64,000 nucleotides of DNA, taken from assembly GCA_964432595.1 (NCBI GenBank), contig CAYSOF010000010.1, positions 124,001-188,000 on the forward strand, written 5' to 3'. This document shows, in pieces, positions 1-8,400 of this stretch. How positions within the stretch are numbered: position 1 is the stretch's first letter; each line of letters opens with the position of its first letter. A model generated the notes under the pieces. It saw only the letters and a program-made list of their open reading frames with translations, made no database searches and was not told where the DNA came from. This DNA comes from DASYLJ01 sp964432595. Its GTDB lineage: Bacteria > Desulfobacterota > Binatia > DP-6. The position numbers and the translations under genes are program-made.

Positions 1-73
1 CCGTCTCGCAGGGTGCGGCGAACGACGAGGCGGCGAACACGAGCAGGGCGGTACCGATCACGAAGCGCTTCAT
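1..73 (-). CDS. N-terminal fragment of a secreted protein
   Basis: Only the first 24 codons lie inside the window; the rest continues past the left edge. They begin ATG AAG CGC and give a short basic start (MKRF), a hydrophobic run (VIGTALLVFAASSF) and an AFA/A-type signal-peptidase I cleavage region, so the product is exported. A strong ribosome binding site (AGGAGG) sits about 6 nt upstream of the ATG, which fixes the start. The function cannot be judged because the mature protein is absent. Confidence 0.6.
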   Translation of the reverse strand, partial: MKRFVIGTALLVFAASSFAAPCET

Positions 74-260
74 TGGTGTCCTCCTGGCGGGCGTCGGGGA
101 GATGCCGCTGCCGTCACGGACGTATCGGCCGTGCCCGATCGCGAGCCCGTCCATACGTTTCGACATCGGCGCATTCGCAGCTTCTTGCAAGTAGGGGCGC
201 ACTCACAGCGCATGGCGTTTGCTGGCTCGTCGCCCTGCCGATCGATATGACGCCGGCTGC

Positions 261-803
261 GTGGAGCAGTTACTGATCCGGTTCGGCCCGCTCGCCATCT
301 TCGCCGGCGCGGCGCTCGAAGGCGACGTGGCGCTCGTGCTCGGCGGCGTGATCGCGCACCTCGGGATGGTCGATCCGGTCGTCGCCGTGATCGCGTCGGC
401 GCTCGGCGGGCTCGCCGGCGACGCCGCATGGTTCGCGATCGGGCGGCGCAGCGCGGACGCCATCCGCGCGACGGCGACCTACCGGCGCGTCGGGCCGACG
501 GTCGAGCGGCTCGCGAAGCGATTCGGCGACCGCCAGCTGCTGCTCGCGCGTCCGGTGTGGGGCACGCGCGTCATGTCGATGCTCTTCTGGGGCAGCCAGC
601 GCCTGCCGGTGCGCCGCTTCCTCATGTTCGACGTCCCCGCCGCGACCATCTGGGCGATCCTGCTCGTGTCGCTCGGCTGGGCCGGGAGCCAGAGCGCGCA
701 GGCGGTGCTCGGTGAGGTGCGACGCGTCGAGATGTGGGTGCTCGGTGCGGCGCTCGTCGCGGGCGGGGCGGCGTTCGTGCTGCGCCGTGTGCGCCCGCGC
801 TGA
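261..803 (+). CDS. DedA/SNARE-associated family membrane protein
   Basis: A 180-residue polytopic membrane protein of the DedA type. The family (PF09335) acts in lipid-carrier flipping and membrane homeostasis. Visible family features are an N-terminal hydrophobic segment followed by EGDVALVLGGVIAHLG, a glycine-rich GGLAGD..W.AIGR turn, the RPVWGTRVMSMLFWG re-entrant region around residues 100-115, and a C-terminal hydrophobic helix ending in Arg residues. The usual RF.PG.R signature is changed to RPVWGTR, so this is a divergent member. The start is uncertain: I chose GTG at 261, which begins just before the first hydrophobic segment; an in-frame TTG at 219 would add 14 residues. The gene converges on the Ig-repeat gene, with only 10 bases between the two stop codons. 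Confidence 0.7.
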   Translation: MEQLLIRFGPLAIFAGAALEGDVALVLGGVIAHLGMVDPVVAVIASALGGLAGDAAWFAIGRRSADAIRATATYRRVGPTVERLAKRFGDRQLLLARPVWGTRVMSMLFWGSQRLPVRRFLMFDVPAATIWAILLVSLGWAGSQSAQAVLGEVRRVEMWVLGAALVAGGAAFVLRRVRPR

Positions 804-813
804 CGCGGCACCG

Positions 814-3800
814 TCACGGACCGAGGAACGCGCCGCTCGGCGAGCCGCTCCCGCCGACCACGGTCAGCGTCGCGGAGGTTCCGCGGAACCCGAAGAACGC
901 CTGGACGGTGGCCTGTCCCGGCGCGACGGCGATGGTCTCGCTCTTTCGCGGCGGCACGTTCGGCACCGACACCACGGTCGGCTCCGTCGTGAAGTAGAAC
1001 GCCTGCTGCGTCACGTTGACGTCCGCGCCGCTCGCCATCGTCGCGCGCACGGTGAACTGCGTCGACCAGCCGGGCTGGACGGTGCGGTGGGCGGGCGTCA
1101 TCCGCAGCGACAGGACCTGATCGACCTCCATCACGGCGTCGTGTCCGGAGTCCGTCGACGACACGCCCTGCGGGTGCACGGCGCGGATCACCGCCGTGCC
1201 CGGTCCCTGCGCTCGGAACAGGCTGCGGCGGTTCGGCGGGCCGAACGCGCCGGCGACGGACGAGTCGCTGGAGATCCACTCGACCTGCTGCGTGACGTTG
1301 ATGCTGCTGCCGTCCGGGTAGTAGCCGGTCGCCGTGAACTCCTCGTCGTCGAGGTACATCTTGCGGACGAACGGCGGCGAGACGACGATGCGGTGGAGCA
1401 GCCCGGGCCGCACGGTGACGGTGACGTCGCCGCCGGAGTCGGTGCTGCTGATGCCCGTGACGGGGTCCGTCGCCGAGATCACCGCGGTGCCGGGGCCGAT
1501 CATCACGACCTGGCTCTTGTTGCCCGGCGTGTTGAGCGCGACCGCGACCGACTCGTCGCTCGAGTGGTACTCGAGCTGCTGCGTCAGCAGGCCCGTGAGC
1601 GCCGGGACGTAGTGACCGTTCGCGGCGAACGACTGTGTCTCGCCGATCGCCCGGACGATGCCGTCGGGCGACAGCGAGATGCTCTGCAGCTCGCCCTTCA
1701 CGGTGATCGCGATCGGCGCCGACGTCGTGCCGCTGGCGGGATCCACCGCCGTCAGATTGGCGACGCCGCCCGAGACGCCGCGCACGGTGCGTCCGTCGAC
1801 CACCTCGAGCACGCCGGGCGCGTCCGACACGAGCTGATACGGCCGGCCGGAGAAGGTGAGCGCTTCACTGTAGGAGAAGCCGGGGCTGTCGAACGTCGCG
1901 TAGACCGTGACGGTCAGCTCGCCGCCGATCCCGGTGTGCGGCTTGCCGCGCAGGTCGAGGACCATCGACGTGACGTCGCCGTACACGTACACGGGAACGT
2001 CGTTCGAGACCTTGGCGGGCGACACCAGCCGCGCCCGCGCCGTCGTGATGCCGGGCGTGAGCGCGTTCAGACGCGCCCGGTCGCCCGACGCGTTCGGCGT
2101 CGTCGCGATGCCGACGTCGTCGACCTCGTAGGTCACCGCCTGCGAGAAGTCGCGGTTGCCGGCCTCGTAGAAGCCGAGCGTACGCAGCTGCGCCGACGTG
2201 CCGGCCTGCAGGTACTGCACCGGTTCGAGGTAGATGCTCTGCAGCGTGCCGAGCGCGACGAAGTTGCCGGACGCGGCCGAGACGATGCCCGACTCGGGAT
2301 CCGTCGCCGACACGGTCGTCGACCCCGGCGTCAGCGCGTAGACGCGGCCGCGCGTGCCGGCGGTGTTGCTGGGGCGCGCGACGGCCGGCGTCGACACCGA
2401 CCAGGTCACGATCTGGGTGAGGTCCTGCGACGAGCCGTCCGCGAAGTGGCCGGTGGCCGTGTACTGCTCGTGCTCGCCGATGAAGTGCGAGACCGTGGCG
2501 CCGGGCTCGATGGTGATCGACTGGAGCCCGCCGCCGACCAGCAGCATCGCGCTGCCGGCGTCGCCGGAGCAGACGCTCGTCAGCGGGTCGCAGGCGGAGA
2601 TCGTCGTGCGGCCGCTCTGCAGCGCCACGACCTCGCTCGGGTTGGCCTCGCTGCTCTGCAGCGTCGCGACGGCGGGGTCGGCGACGGCGTACTGCAGCCG
2701 GTCGGTGACCACGGCGGTGCCGCCGCGGCCGAACGTGCCGAGCGCCGTGAAGCGCTCCCAGTCGCCGACGTCGCGATTCGCCTGCCGCGGCCAGAGCGTG
2801 ATGCCGCGCAGCGACCACTCGACGGTGAGCGCGGCCGCGGCGACGCTGCCCGTCACCGTGTCGAGCACGCGGACCGTCGTGCTCCCGGGGTCGGTCGCGG
2901 TCGTCGCGCCGGCATCGGTCTTGGCGACGAGGGGATCGTCGATGGCCCACGTCACCGCGCCGGAGACGTCGGTGGTGCCGCGCATCGCGCGGAAACGCGT
3001 CGTCTGGCCGAAGTCGACGGTCGCCGCCGCGGGCTCGAGCCGCAGCGGCAGGGGCGACGCGACGGTGGTGCTGGTCGTGGTCGTCGTCGGCGTGCTCGTC
3101 GTGGTCGTGACCGGAGCGTTGGTGACGGTCACGGACACCGTCGTCCGCACCGGGCTGTTCGGCAGACCGACGTCGATGGGGGCCTCGCCCTCGGCGATGC
3201 CGGTCACGATCGTCGGCGCGTCCTCGTCGAGGAAGTCGGCGACAGCCGGTGTGAGGGACGCCCACTCCAGCATCTTCGTCACGTTCAGGATGCGGCCGTT
3301 CGCGAGCAACGCCGTCGCGCGCAGCGCCCGCGATTCGCCGATGGCGAGGGGGTCGGCGGCGCCGAGCACGTCGAGCGACAGCACGTCGCTCACGATCACG
3401 ATGCCGTCGTGCCCGCTGCTCGACGAGCTGACGCCCTCGTAGGTGGCCGACAGCGTGGAGACGCCTGCGCTGAGCGCGTTGAAGCGGCTGAAGCCGGGCG
3501 GCAGGGTGCCGATCAACTCGGCGACGGTCGGCTCGCTCGACGTCCACGTCGCGCGCTGCGTGACGTTGAGCGTCTGGCCGTTCGCGAACGTGGCCACGGC
3601 GGTGAAGTCGTCGAAGCCGTCGACCGGGATCGTCGCGACCGGCGGCGTGACCGTCACGAAGAGCGGCGGCTCGTTCGGGAAGAACGTGAGGGTCGCGTCG
3701 TCGCCGGTGTCCCCGGTCGAGACGCCGGTGCGCGGGTCGGTGACACGGACCGTCGTCGTGCCGGGACCGACGCTCGTGAGGCCCACACGGCCTCTGCCGA

Positions 3801-6102
3801 TGCCGGTGACCTTCGCCACCGACTCGTTCGACGACGTCACGATGACCGGGTCGGCGAAGCGGCTCGTGAGGCCGGGCGGGAAGTGCCCGATGATGGTGAG
3901 GCCGACGAACGATCCGGCCGGCGCCACGTTCTCGTGTGGCGACAGCTCGAGGCGCTGGAGCGCGCCCTGGACGACGATCTCGAGCGGCGGGCTCTCGAAG
4001 CCCGATCGCAGATCGACGGCCTTCACCGTCGTCGCGCCGGCGGCGACGCCGCGCACGAAGCGGCCGTCGACGACGTCGGCGATCGCCGGGTCGTTCGACA
4101 CCAGGACGTAGTCGTCGGGCAGGAAGCGTGTGAAGTTGATGCCCGTGCCGTCGGGGGCGAACGTGCCGCTCACACGAAGCAGCCGCTGGGCGCCGATCGG
4201 GAGAGGATTGAGCGGCGGACAGCAGCCGACGATGATCTGCAGGGACGTCACGTCGCCCAGCGCCCGGAAGTGGACGTCGTCCGAGGCGGTGCCGCTCGTC
4301 GGATCCTCGGCCCAGATGCGCGCGACGCCGACGCCGCCCGCGCTGTCGATGCGGCTCTTATCGCCCGATGCGTTCGGCGCCGTCGCGATGTCCGTGTCGC
4401 GGGAGTGCCAGGTGACCTCCTGCGTGATGTTGCGATGGCCGCCGCCGACGTACTCGCCGAGGGCGGTGTAGCGCCGCGATCCCGGCGGCCGCACCGCATC
4501 GGCGTACGAATCGAAGGGGTGCACGTGGATCCGTTGCAGCGCGCCGAGCACGTAGAACGCGACGGTGAACGACTCGAGCCCGGTCTGCGGATCGCGTGCA
4601 CGCACGAAGGTCAGTCCGGGCGCGATGCCGTCGATGCGGCTGCGGTCGCCGCCGGTGTTCGGCGCGGTGGCCACCGCAGGATCGCTCGAGATCCACTCGA
4701 GCCGTTGCGTGAGGTTTCGCTTCCGCCCGTCGGCGTAGTGGCCGACGGCAGTGAGGCGCATCGAGGCGCCCGGTGCGACCGAGAGCTGGTCCGTCGGAGA
4801 GAGGACGATGCTCTGCAGCCCGCCCAGCACGATCAGCGTCGCCTCGTTCGAGCAGATGTTCGTGATCGGATCGCACGCCTGTACCGTCGTCGTGCCGAAG
4901 GCGAGCGTCTTCACGCGGCTCGGCGGGCCGGCGCCCGTGCGATCGGGCACCGCGATCGACTCGTCGCCCGTCGACCAGACCAGACGCGGCGTGACGTTGT
5001 GCGTGGCGCCGCTCGCGAACGTGCCGGTCGCCTGGTACGTCTCCGTCTGGCCGACGACGCGGTTCACCTGCGCGGGCTGGATGTCGATGCTCTGGAGCGT
5101 CCACTCGACGGTGAGCGATCCGGTGCCGGAGGCGAGCGTCACCGGGTCGGTCGCGACGAGCGTCGTCGCGCCCGGGCCGCGGCCGAAGAAGCGTCCCGGC
5201 GCGGGCGGGTCGGCGAGCGCGGCGACCTCGTCGTCGACGGCGGTCCACACGACGCGGTCGGTGATCTCCTCGCTGTGCCCGTCGGGATAGTCGGCGAACG
5301 CGCGTGCGTCGGCGGTCTCGCGCCACTCGATGGTGCGAGACGCCGGCTCGACGCGCACCGTGAAGGTCGGCGTCTCCGTCTCGCCGAGCGACGGCACGCA
5401 TACCTCGGTGACGGGACCGAGACGGAGCACGGCGCCGCCGAACGGCGTGACCAGCGAAACGACGTCGCCGCGCGGCGCGGACGACCCGCGCGCGGACCGC
5501 GCGCGGTGACACACCCAGCCGCGCGCCGACGGATCGTCGCAGTACCGGCGCGGCCGCTCGACGCGCAGCTCGTGCGCGCCGAACGTCGTGACGAACGACT
5601 GATTCGGCGGGCTCTTCGCGGTGGTGCGCAGGCCGTGGCAGAGGAAGTCGGTGCCCGGCGGCGGCAGCGGCGGCGCGCCACCGTTGCCGGCGGCGGCCGA
5701 CGCGGTGACGAGGACGCGCGTCAGGGCCGAGAGGCTCGCGTCGAATTCGCCGTTCAGCGACGTCTCGAGGCCGACGGACTCGCCGCTGCGATCGCCGGGA
5801 ACGTCGGCGCCGCGCTTGCGGCGTACCTCCCAGGCGGCGAGCGCAGTGGTCAGGTCCGGCGCCTCGCCGCCCGCGACGGCGGGCAGGCAGACGGTGCGTG
5901 GACGGCCGAGCTGCAGCGGCCCGTCGTCGCCGGTCATCGTGGGGCGGATCGCCGGTCGCGGAGCGCTGCCGCCGCGGACGAGCTTCGCGTGCCGGCAGAC
6001 GAGGGCGACGGTCGTCGTGCCCTGGCCGGCCGGGACCGCCGTCGGCACCAGGAGGGTCGTCAGGAGGAGAGCCGCCGCGCCCGAGATCCGCATGGCGCCC
6101 AT
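814..6102 (-). CDS. Giant secreted Ig-like (BIG2-type) repeat protein
   Basis: A protein of about 1,762 residues with a signal peptide (MGAMRISGAAALLLTTLL...PAGQG), so exported and probably surface-attached. Residues ~25-240 hold three cysteine-paired modules of the form C-H-x-x-R ... RPR-x-VC-x-P. The rest is 16 Ig-like domains of ~90 residues with the pattern LQSI.L.P..., G.Y.DGS..N.TQ.V.W.SSD..VA, G.T.V.A.DP.TG, matching the BIG2/invasin-like fold used in adhesins and surface stalks. A Thr/Ser linker (TTTTSTPTTTTTSTTV) near residue 1004 separates two eight-domain blocks. No sortase motif or C-terminal membrane anchor is visible. I chose the start at 6102 because it opens directly on the signal peptide; ATG codons at 6159 and 6162 would add 19-20 non-hydrophobic residues. 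The uninterrupted frame upstream belongs to other genes' antisense. Confidence 0.85.
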   Translation of the reverse strand: MGAMRISGAAALLLTTLLVPTAVPAGQGTTTVALVCRHAKLVRGGSAPRPAIRPTMTGDDGPLQLGRPRTVCLPAVAGGEAPDLTTALAAWEVRRKRGADVPGDRSGESVGLETSLNGEFDASLSALTRVLVTASAAAGNGGAPPLPPPGTDFLCHGLRTTAKSPPNQSFVTTFGAHELRVERPRRYCDDPSARGWVCHRARSARGSSAPRGDVVSLVTPFGGAVLRLGPVTEVCVPSLGETETPTFTVRVEPASRTIEWRETADARAFADYPDGHSEEITDRVVWTAVDDEVAALADPPAPGRFFGRGPGATTLVATDPVTLASGTGSLTVEWTLQSIDIQPAQVNRVVGQTETYQATGTFASGATHNVTPRLVWSTGDESIAVPDRTGAGPPSRVKTLAFGTTTVQACDPITNICSNEATLIVLGGLQSIVLSPTDQLSVAPGASMRLTAVGHYADGRKRNLTQRLEWISSDPAVATAPNTGGDRSRIDGIAPGLTFVRARDPQTGLESFTVAFYVLGALQRIHVHPFDSYADAVRPPGSRRYTALGEYVGGGHRNITQEVTWHSRDTDIATAPNASGDKSRIDSAGGVGVARIWAEDPTSGTASDDVHFRALGDVTSLQIIVGCCPPLNPLPIGAQRLLRVSGTFAPDGTGINFTRFLPDDYVLVSNDPAIADVVDGRFVRGVAAGATTVKAVDLRSGFESPPLEIVVQGALQRLELSPHENVAPAGSFVGLTIIGHFPPGLTSRFADPVIVTSSNESVAKVTGIGRGRVGLTSVGPGTTTVRVTDPRTGVSTGDTGDDATLTFFPNEPPLFVTVTPPVATIPVDGFDDFTAVATFANGQTLNVTQRATWTSSEPTVAELIGTLPPGFSRFNALSAGVSTLSATYEGVSSSSSGHDGIVIVSDVLSLDVLGAADPLAIGESRALRATALLANGRILNVTKMLEWASLTPAVADFLDEDAPTIVTGIAEGEAPIDVGLPNSPVRTTVSVTVTNAPVTTTTSTPTTTTTSTTVASPLPLRLEPAAATVDFGQTTRFRAMRGTTDVSGAVTWAIDDPLVAKTDAGATTATDPGSTTVRVLDTVTGSVAAAALTVEWSLRGITLWPRQANRDVGDWERFTALGTFGRGGTAVVTDRLQYAVADPAVATLQSSEANPSEVVALQSGRTTISACDPLTSVCSGDAGSAMLLVGGGLQSITIEPGATVSHFIGEHEQYTATGHFADGSSQDLTQIVTWSVSTPAVARPSNTAGTRGRVYALTPGSTTVSATDPESGIVSAASGNFVALGTLQSIYLEPVQYLQAGTSAQLRTLGFYEAGNRDFSQAVTYEVDDVGIATTPNASGDRARLNALTPGITTARARLVSPAKVSNDVPVYVYGDVTSMVLDLRGKPHTGIGGELTVTVYATFDSPGFSYSEALTFSGRPYQLVSDAPGVLEVVDGRTVRGVSGGVANLTAVDPASGTTSAPIAITVKGELQSISLSPDGIVRAIGETQSFAANGHYVPALTGLLTQQLEYHSSDESVAVALNTPGNKSQVVMIGPGTAVISATDPVTGISSTDSGGDVTVTVRPGLLHRIVVSPPFVRKMYLDDEEFTATGYYPDGSSINVTQQVEWISSDSSVAGAFGPPNRRSLFRAQGPGTAVIRAVHPQGVSSTDSGHDAVMEVDQVLSLRMTPAHRTVQPGWSTQFTVRATMASGADVNVTQQAFYFTTEPTVVSVPNVPPRKSETIAVAPGQATVQAFFGFRGTSATLTVVGGSGSPSGAFLGP
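825..3060 (-). repeat. Second eight-domain Ig-like block (C-terminal copy)
   Basis: The second block follows the Thr-rich linker and repeats the domain order of the first: LRLEPAAATVDFG opening domain ending LTVEWSLRGI; second domain with ACDPLTSVCS; fifth opening GDVTS with VVDGRTVRGV; sixth ending SSTDSGGD; seventh ending SSTDSGHD. Sharing of these domain-specific marks in the same positions argues for duplication of a whole block, followed by strong divergence. Confidence 0.75.
3120..5370 (-). repeat. First eight-domain Ig-like block (N-terminal copy)
   Basis: The coding block for eight consecutive Ig-like domains, from VRVEPASRTIEW to the last domain before the Thr-rich linker. Diagnostic order: a first domain ending LTVEWTLQSI; a second with a cysteine pair (ACDPITNICS); a fifth opening GDVTS and containing VVDGRFVRGV; a sixth ending STGDTGDD; a seventh ending SSSSGHDG. 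The same order of idiosyncrasies recurs in the block at 825-3060. Confidence 0.75.
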
Positions 6103-6260
6103 CAGCAAGGCGCGTGCCGCAAATCTTCGATCGGGATCGAGAAACCGCTGTAGATACATCATGTTGAGAAGGCGGCAGACGGCGCCCGTTGGGTGGGGTA
6201 CCGCGCATGCACGAGGGCATGCCGGCGCGCACGATCGATGCGTGACCTTCGGGCTGCGGA

Positions 6261-7034
6261 TCAGACCTTCGGCGGCATGGCGAAGCGGGTCGGATCTTCG
6301 CTCGTGGCGGCGGCGAGGAGGTCGCCGTCGGCCGACGTGACGTCGCCGAGGGGCAAGGTGCGGCCGTACGCTTGGAACTGCGTCTTCGTCATGTGCACCG
6401 CCCAGGAGGGTTTCGTCCCCAGGCGCCCGGCCCACGCATCGACGGTGGCATCGAGCGCGTCGTCGGCGACGACCGCGTTCAGGAGCCCGAGGCGCTCGGC
6501 GCGTGCGGCATCGATGCGATCGCAGAGCAGGATCAGCTCCTTCGCGCGCGCCATGCCCAGCTCGCGGATCAGCCGCGGCACGGCACCCCACGTGAGCGGC
6601 ACGCCGAGGTCGACCTCCGGCACGTGGAGCAGGGTGCTCGTCGCCGCGAGCCGGAAGTCGCACGCCATCGCCAGCACGACGCCGCCGCCGACGACGTGGC
6701 CGTGGAGCCGGGCGATCGTGATCGCCTCGCAGCGCTCGATCGCCTCGAGCGCGCGACGGCCGAGCTGCGAGGTCCAGCGTCGCTCCCGCGGGCTCGCGCC
6801 GGAGCCGCGCCCCATGCGTCCCGGCGGATCGGTGCGGTCGGCGCCGGCGCAGAACGCGCGCCCGCGGCCGCCCAGCACGACGACCTGCGTCTCGAACCGT
6901 CGCTGGAGACCGTCGAACACCTCGACGATCTCCTCGAGCGCGGTCGGGTTGAGGGCGTTCAGCTTCGCCGGGCGATCGAGCCAGACGCGCGTGACGGGAC
7001 CGTCGTGCTCGACGGCGAGGGTGGTCGGAGCCAT
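6261..7034 (-). CDS. Enoyl-CoA hydratase/isomerase (crotonase) family protein
   Basis: A 257-residue crotonase-fold enzyme acting on acyl-CoA thioesters in the cytoplasm. Visible: N-terminal strand VTRVWLDRPAKLNALN, first oxyanion-hole segment GRAFCAGADRT, second oxyanion-hole glycines in HGHVVGGGVVLAMACDFRLA, and PEVDLGVP carrying the glutamate equivalent to Glu164 of rat hydratase. The position equivalent to Glu144 is Val (GGGVVLA), so hydration by the classic two-glutamate mechanism is doubtful; an isomerase or other crotonase reaction is as likely. The gene stands alone, 34 bases upstream of the next minus-strand stop. Confidence 0.8.
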   Translation of the reverse strand: MAPTTLAVEHDGPVTRVWLDRPAKLNALNPTALEEIVEVFDGLQRRFETQVVVLGGRGRAFCAGADRTDPPGRMGRGSGASPRERRWTSQLGRRALEAIERCEAITIARLHGHVVGGGVVLAMACDFRLAATSTLLHVPEVDLGVPLTWGAVPRLIRELGMARAKELILLCDRIDAARAERLGLLNAVVADDALDATVDAWAGRLGTKPSWAVHMTKTQFQAYGRTLPLGDVTSADGDLLAAATSEDPTRFAMPPKV

Positions 7035-7067
7035 GCGGCGCGTTGTCGGCCGCCCGAGCCTGCGGCG

Positions 7068-7346
7068 TCAAGGGACGATGACGTCGAAGTCGTAGCAGCC
7101 CGAGGCGCCCGCCATGTCGCCCGTGTTCGCCGCGAAGTGCGGGATGCTGCACACGACGGTGACGCCGACCGACGTCGGGCTGAAGATGAGCGTGCCCATC
7201 CGGTTGTCGAGCTGGCCGCTCCGGCAGACGCAGGGCCGCTTCTTGCGCTCGATTCGTTCGCCCATGGCGGAAAAGGTGTCGATGTCGGCGGCGAGCGTCG
7301 TGGCGGCGAGGGCGAGGGAGATGAGGGTGGTCGTCAGGGTGCGCAT
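7068..7346 (-). CDS. Small secreted cysteine-containing protein, function unknown
   Basis: A 92-residue protein with a clear signal peptide (MRTLTTTLISLALAATTLAA), leaving about 72 mature residues with four cysteines (CVC, VVCS, SGCYD), probably two disulfides. I do not recognise a family. The start at 7346 is chosen because it opens directly on the signal peptide; an in-frame ATG 18 bases upstream adds MERPQG. The gene is divergent from the SMP-30-like gene, with 79 bases between the start codons. Confidence 0.6.
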   Translation of the reverse strand: MRTLTTTLISLALAATTLAADIDTFSAMGERIERKKRPCVCRSGQLDNRMGTLIFSPTSVGVTVVCSIPHFAANTGDMAGASGCYDFDVIVP

Positions 7347-7425
7347 GCCCTGCGGGCGTTCCATCGACCTGAACGGCGTTCCACCGATCTGGTCTCCGGT
7401 CGGGCGCTCGTGCTAGCCGGGGCGC

Positions 7426-8337
7426 ATGCGCGAGATCGCCAGCGGCCTCAGGTTCCCCGAAGGTCCGATCGCCATGTCGGACGGCAGCGTCGTGCTGGTC
7501 GAGATCCAGCGCGGGACGCTGTCGCGCGTCACGCCGGACGGACGGGTCGCCGTGGTCGCGGAGCTCGGCGGCGGGCCGAACGGCGCCGCCCTCGGTCCCG
7601 ACGGCAAGGTCTACGTCTGCAACAACGGCGGGTTCGAGTGGCACGACGTCGCAGGCCTGACCGTGCCCGGCAACCAGGCGACGGACTACAGCGGCGGCCG
7701 CATCGAGCGCGTCGACCTCGCCACCGGAAAGTCCGAGGTGCTCTACCGCGAGTGCGACGGCCACCCGCTCCGCGGCCCGAACGACCTCGTCTTCGACGCG
7801 CACGGCGGCTTCTGGTTCACCGACCACGGCAAGATGCGCGACCGCGATCGCGACCGCACCGGGCTCTACTACGCGCTGCCCGACGGCTCCTCGATCCGCG
7901 AGGTCGTCTTTCCGCTCGAGTCGCCGAACGGCGTCGGCCTGTCGCCCGATGGCAAGCACCTCTACGTCGCCGAGACGTTCACCGGCCGCGTGTGGACCTG
8001 GGACGTCACCGCGCCCGGGCAGCTGGGCGGCGGCGCGCCGTTCGCGCCCGGCGGCGGCACGCTGCTCGCCGGTCTCCCGGGCTTCCAGCTCTTCGACTCG
8101 CTTGCGGTCGACGGCGACGGCAACGTTTGCGTCGCGACGCTCGTGAACGGCGGCATCACGTCGATCTCGCCCGACGGCAGCCGCATCGAGCACGTTCCGA
8201 CGCCCGATCCGCTGACGACGAACATCTGCTTCGGCGGCGCCGATCTGCGCACCGCGTACGTCACGCTGTCGGGCGTCGGGAAGCTCGTCGCGCTCGACTG
8301 GCCGCGTCCGGGTCTGCGTCTCGCGTACCAGCGTTGA
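7426..8337 (+). CDS. SMP-30/gluconolactonase family beta-propeller hydrolase
   Basis: A 303-residue six-bladed propeller of the SGL family, which uses a divalent metal to hydrolyse sugar lactones or related esters. Metal-ligand motifs are present in order: EGPIA near the N-terminus (Glu), GPNDLVFD mid-protein (Asn) and DSLAVDGDGNVCVA (Asp). The repeating DG-containing turns (SPDGKHLYVAE, GPDGKVYVCNNGG) mark the blades. No signal peptide, so cytoplasmic. It lies 63 bases upstream of the aldehyde dehydrogenase gene on the same strand; a lactonase-to-dehydrogenase step is possible, but the substrate is not evident. Confidence 0.85.
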   Translation: MREIASGLRFPEGPIAMSDGSVVLVEIQRGTLSRVTPDGRVAVVAELGGGPNGAALGPDGKVYVCNNGGFEWHDVAGLTVPGNQATDYSGGRIERVDLATGKSEVLYRECDGHPLRGPNDLVFDAHGGFWFTDHGKMRDRDRDRTGLYYALPDGSSIREVVFPLESPNGVGLSPDGKHLYVAETFTGRVWTWDVTAPGQLGGGAPFAPGGGTLLAGLPGFQLFDSLAVDGDGNVCVATLVNGGITSISPDGSRIEHVPTPDPLTTNICFGGADLRTAYVTLSGVGKLVALDWPRPGLRLAYQR

Positions 8338-8400
8338 CCGTGTTCTCGGCCCGGTGCTACGTGGCGAGCAGGACGTCCACAGCGCCGGGAGGGAACCGTC

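Noticed and set aside
6090..6102. Identical 13-base start segment in the Ig-like and beta-helix genes (MGAMR)
   Set aside because: Short and GC-rich, and the rest of the signal peptides differ; chance is sufficient.
712..6153. A long plus-strand open frame antisense to the Ig-like gene
   Set aside because: Arg/Ala/Asp-rich composition with no domain signature; a typical GC-rich shadow frame.
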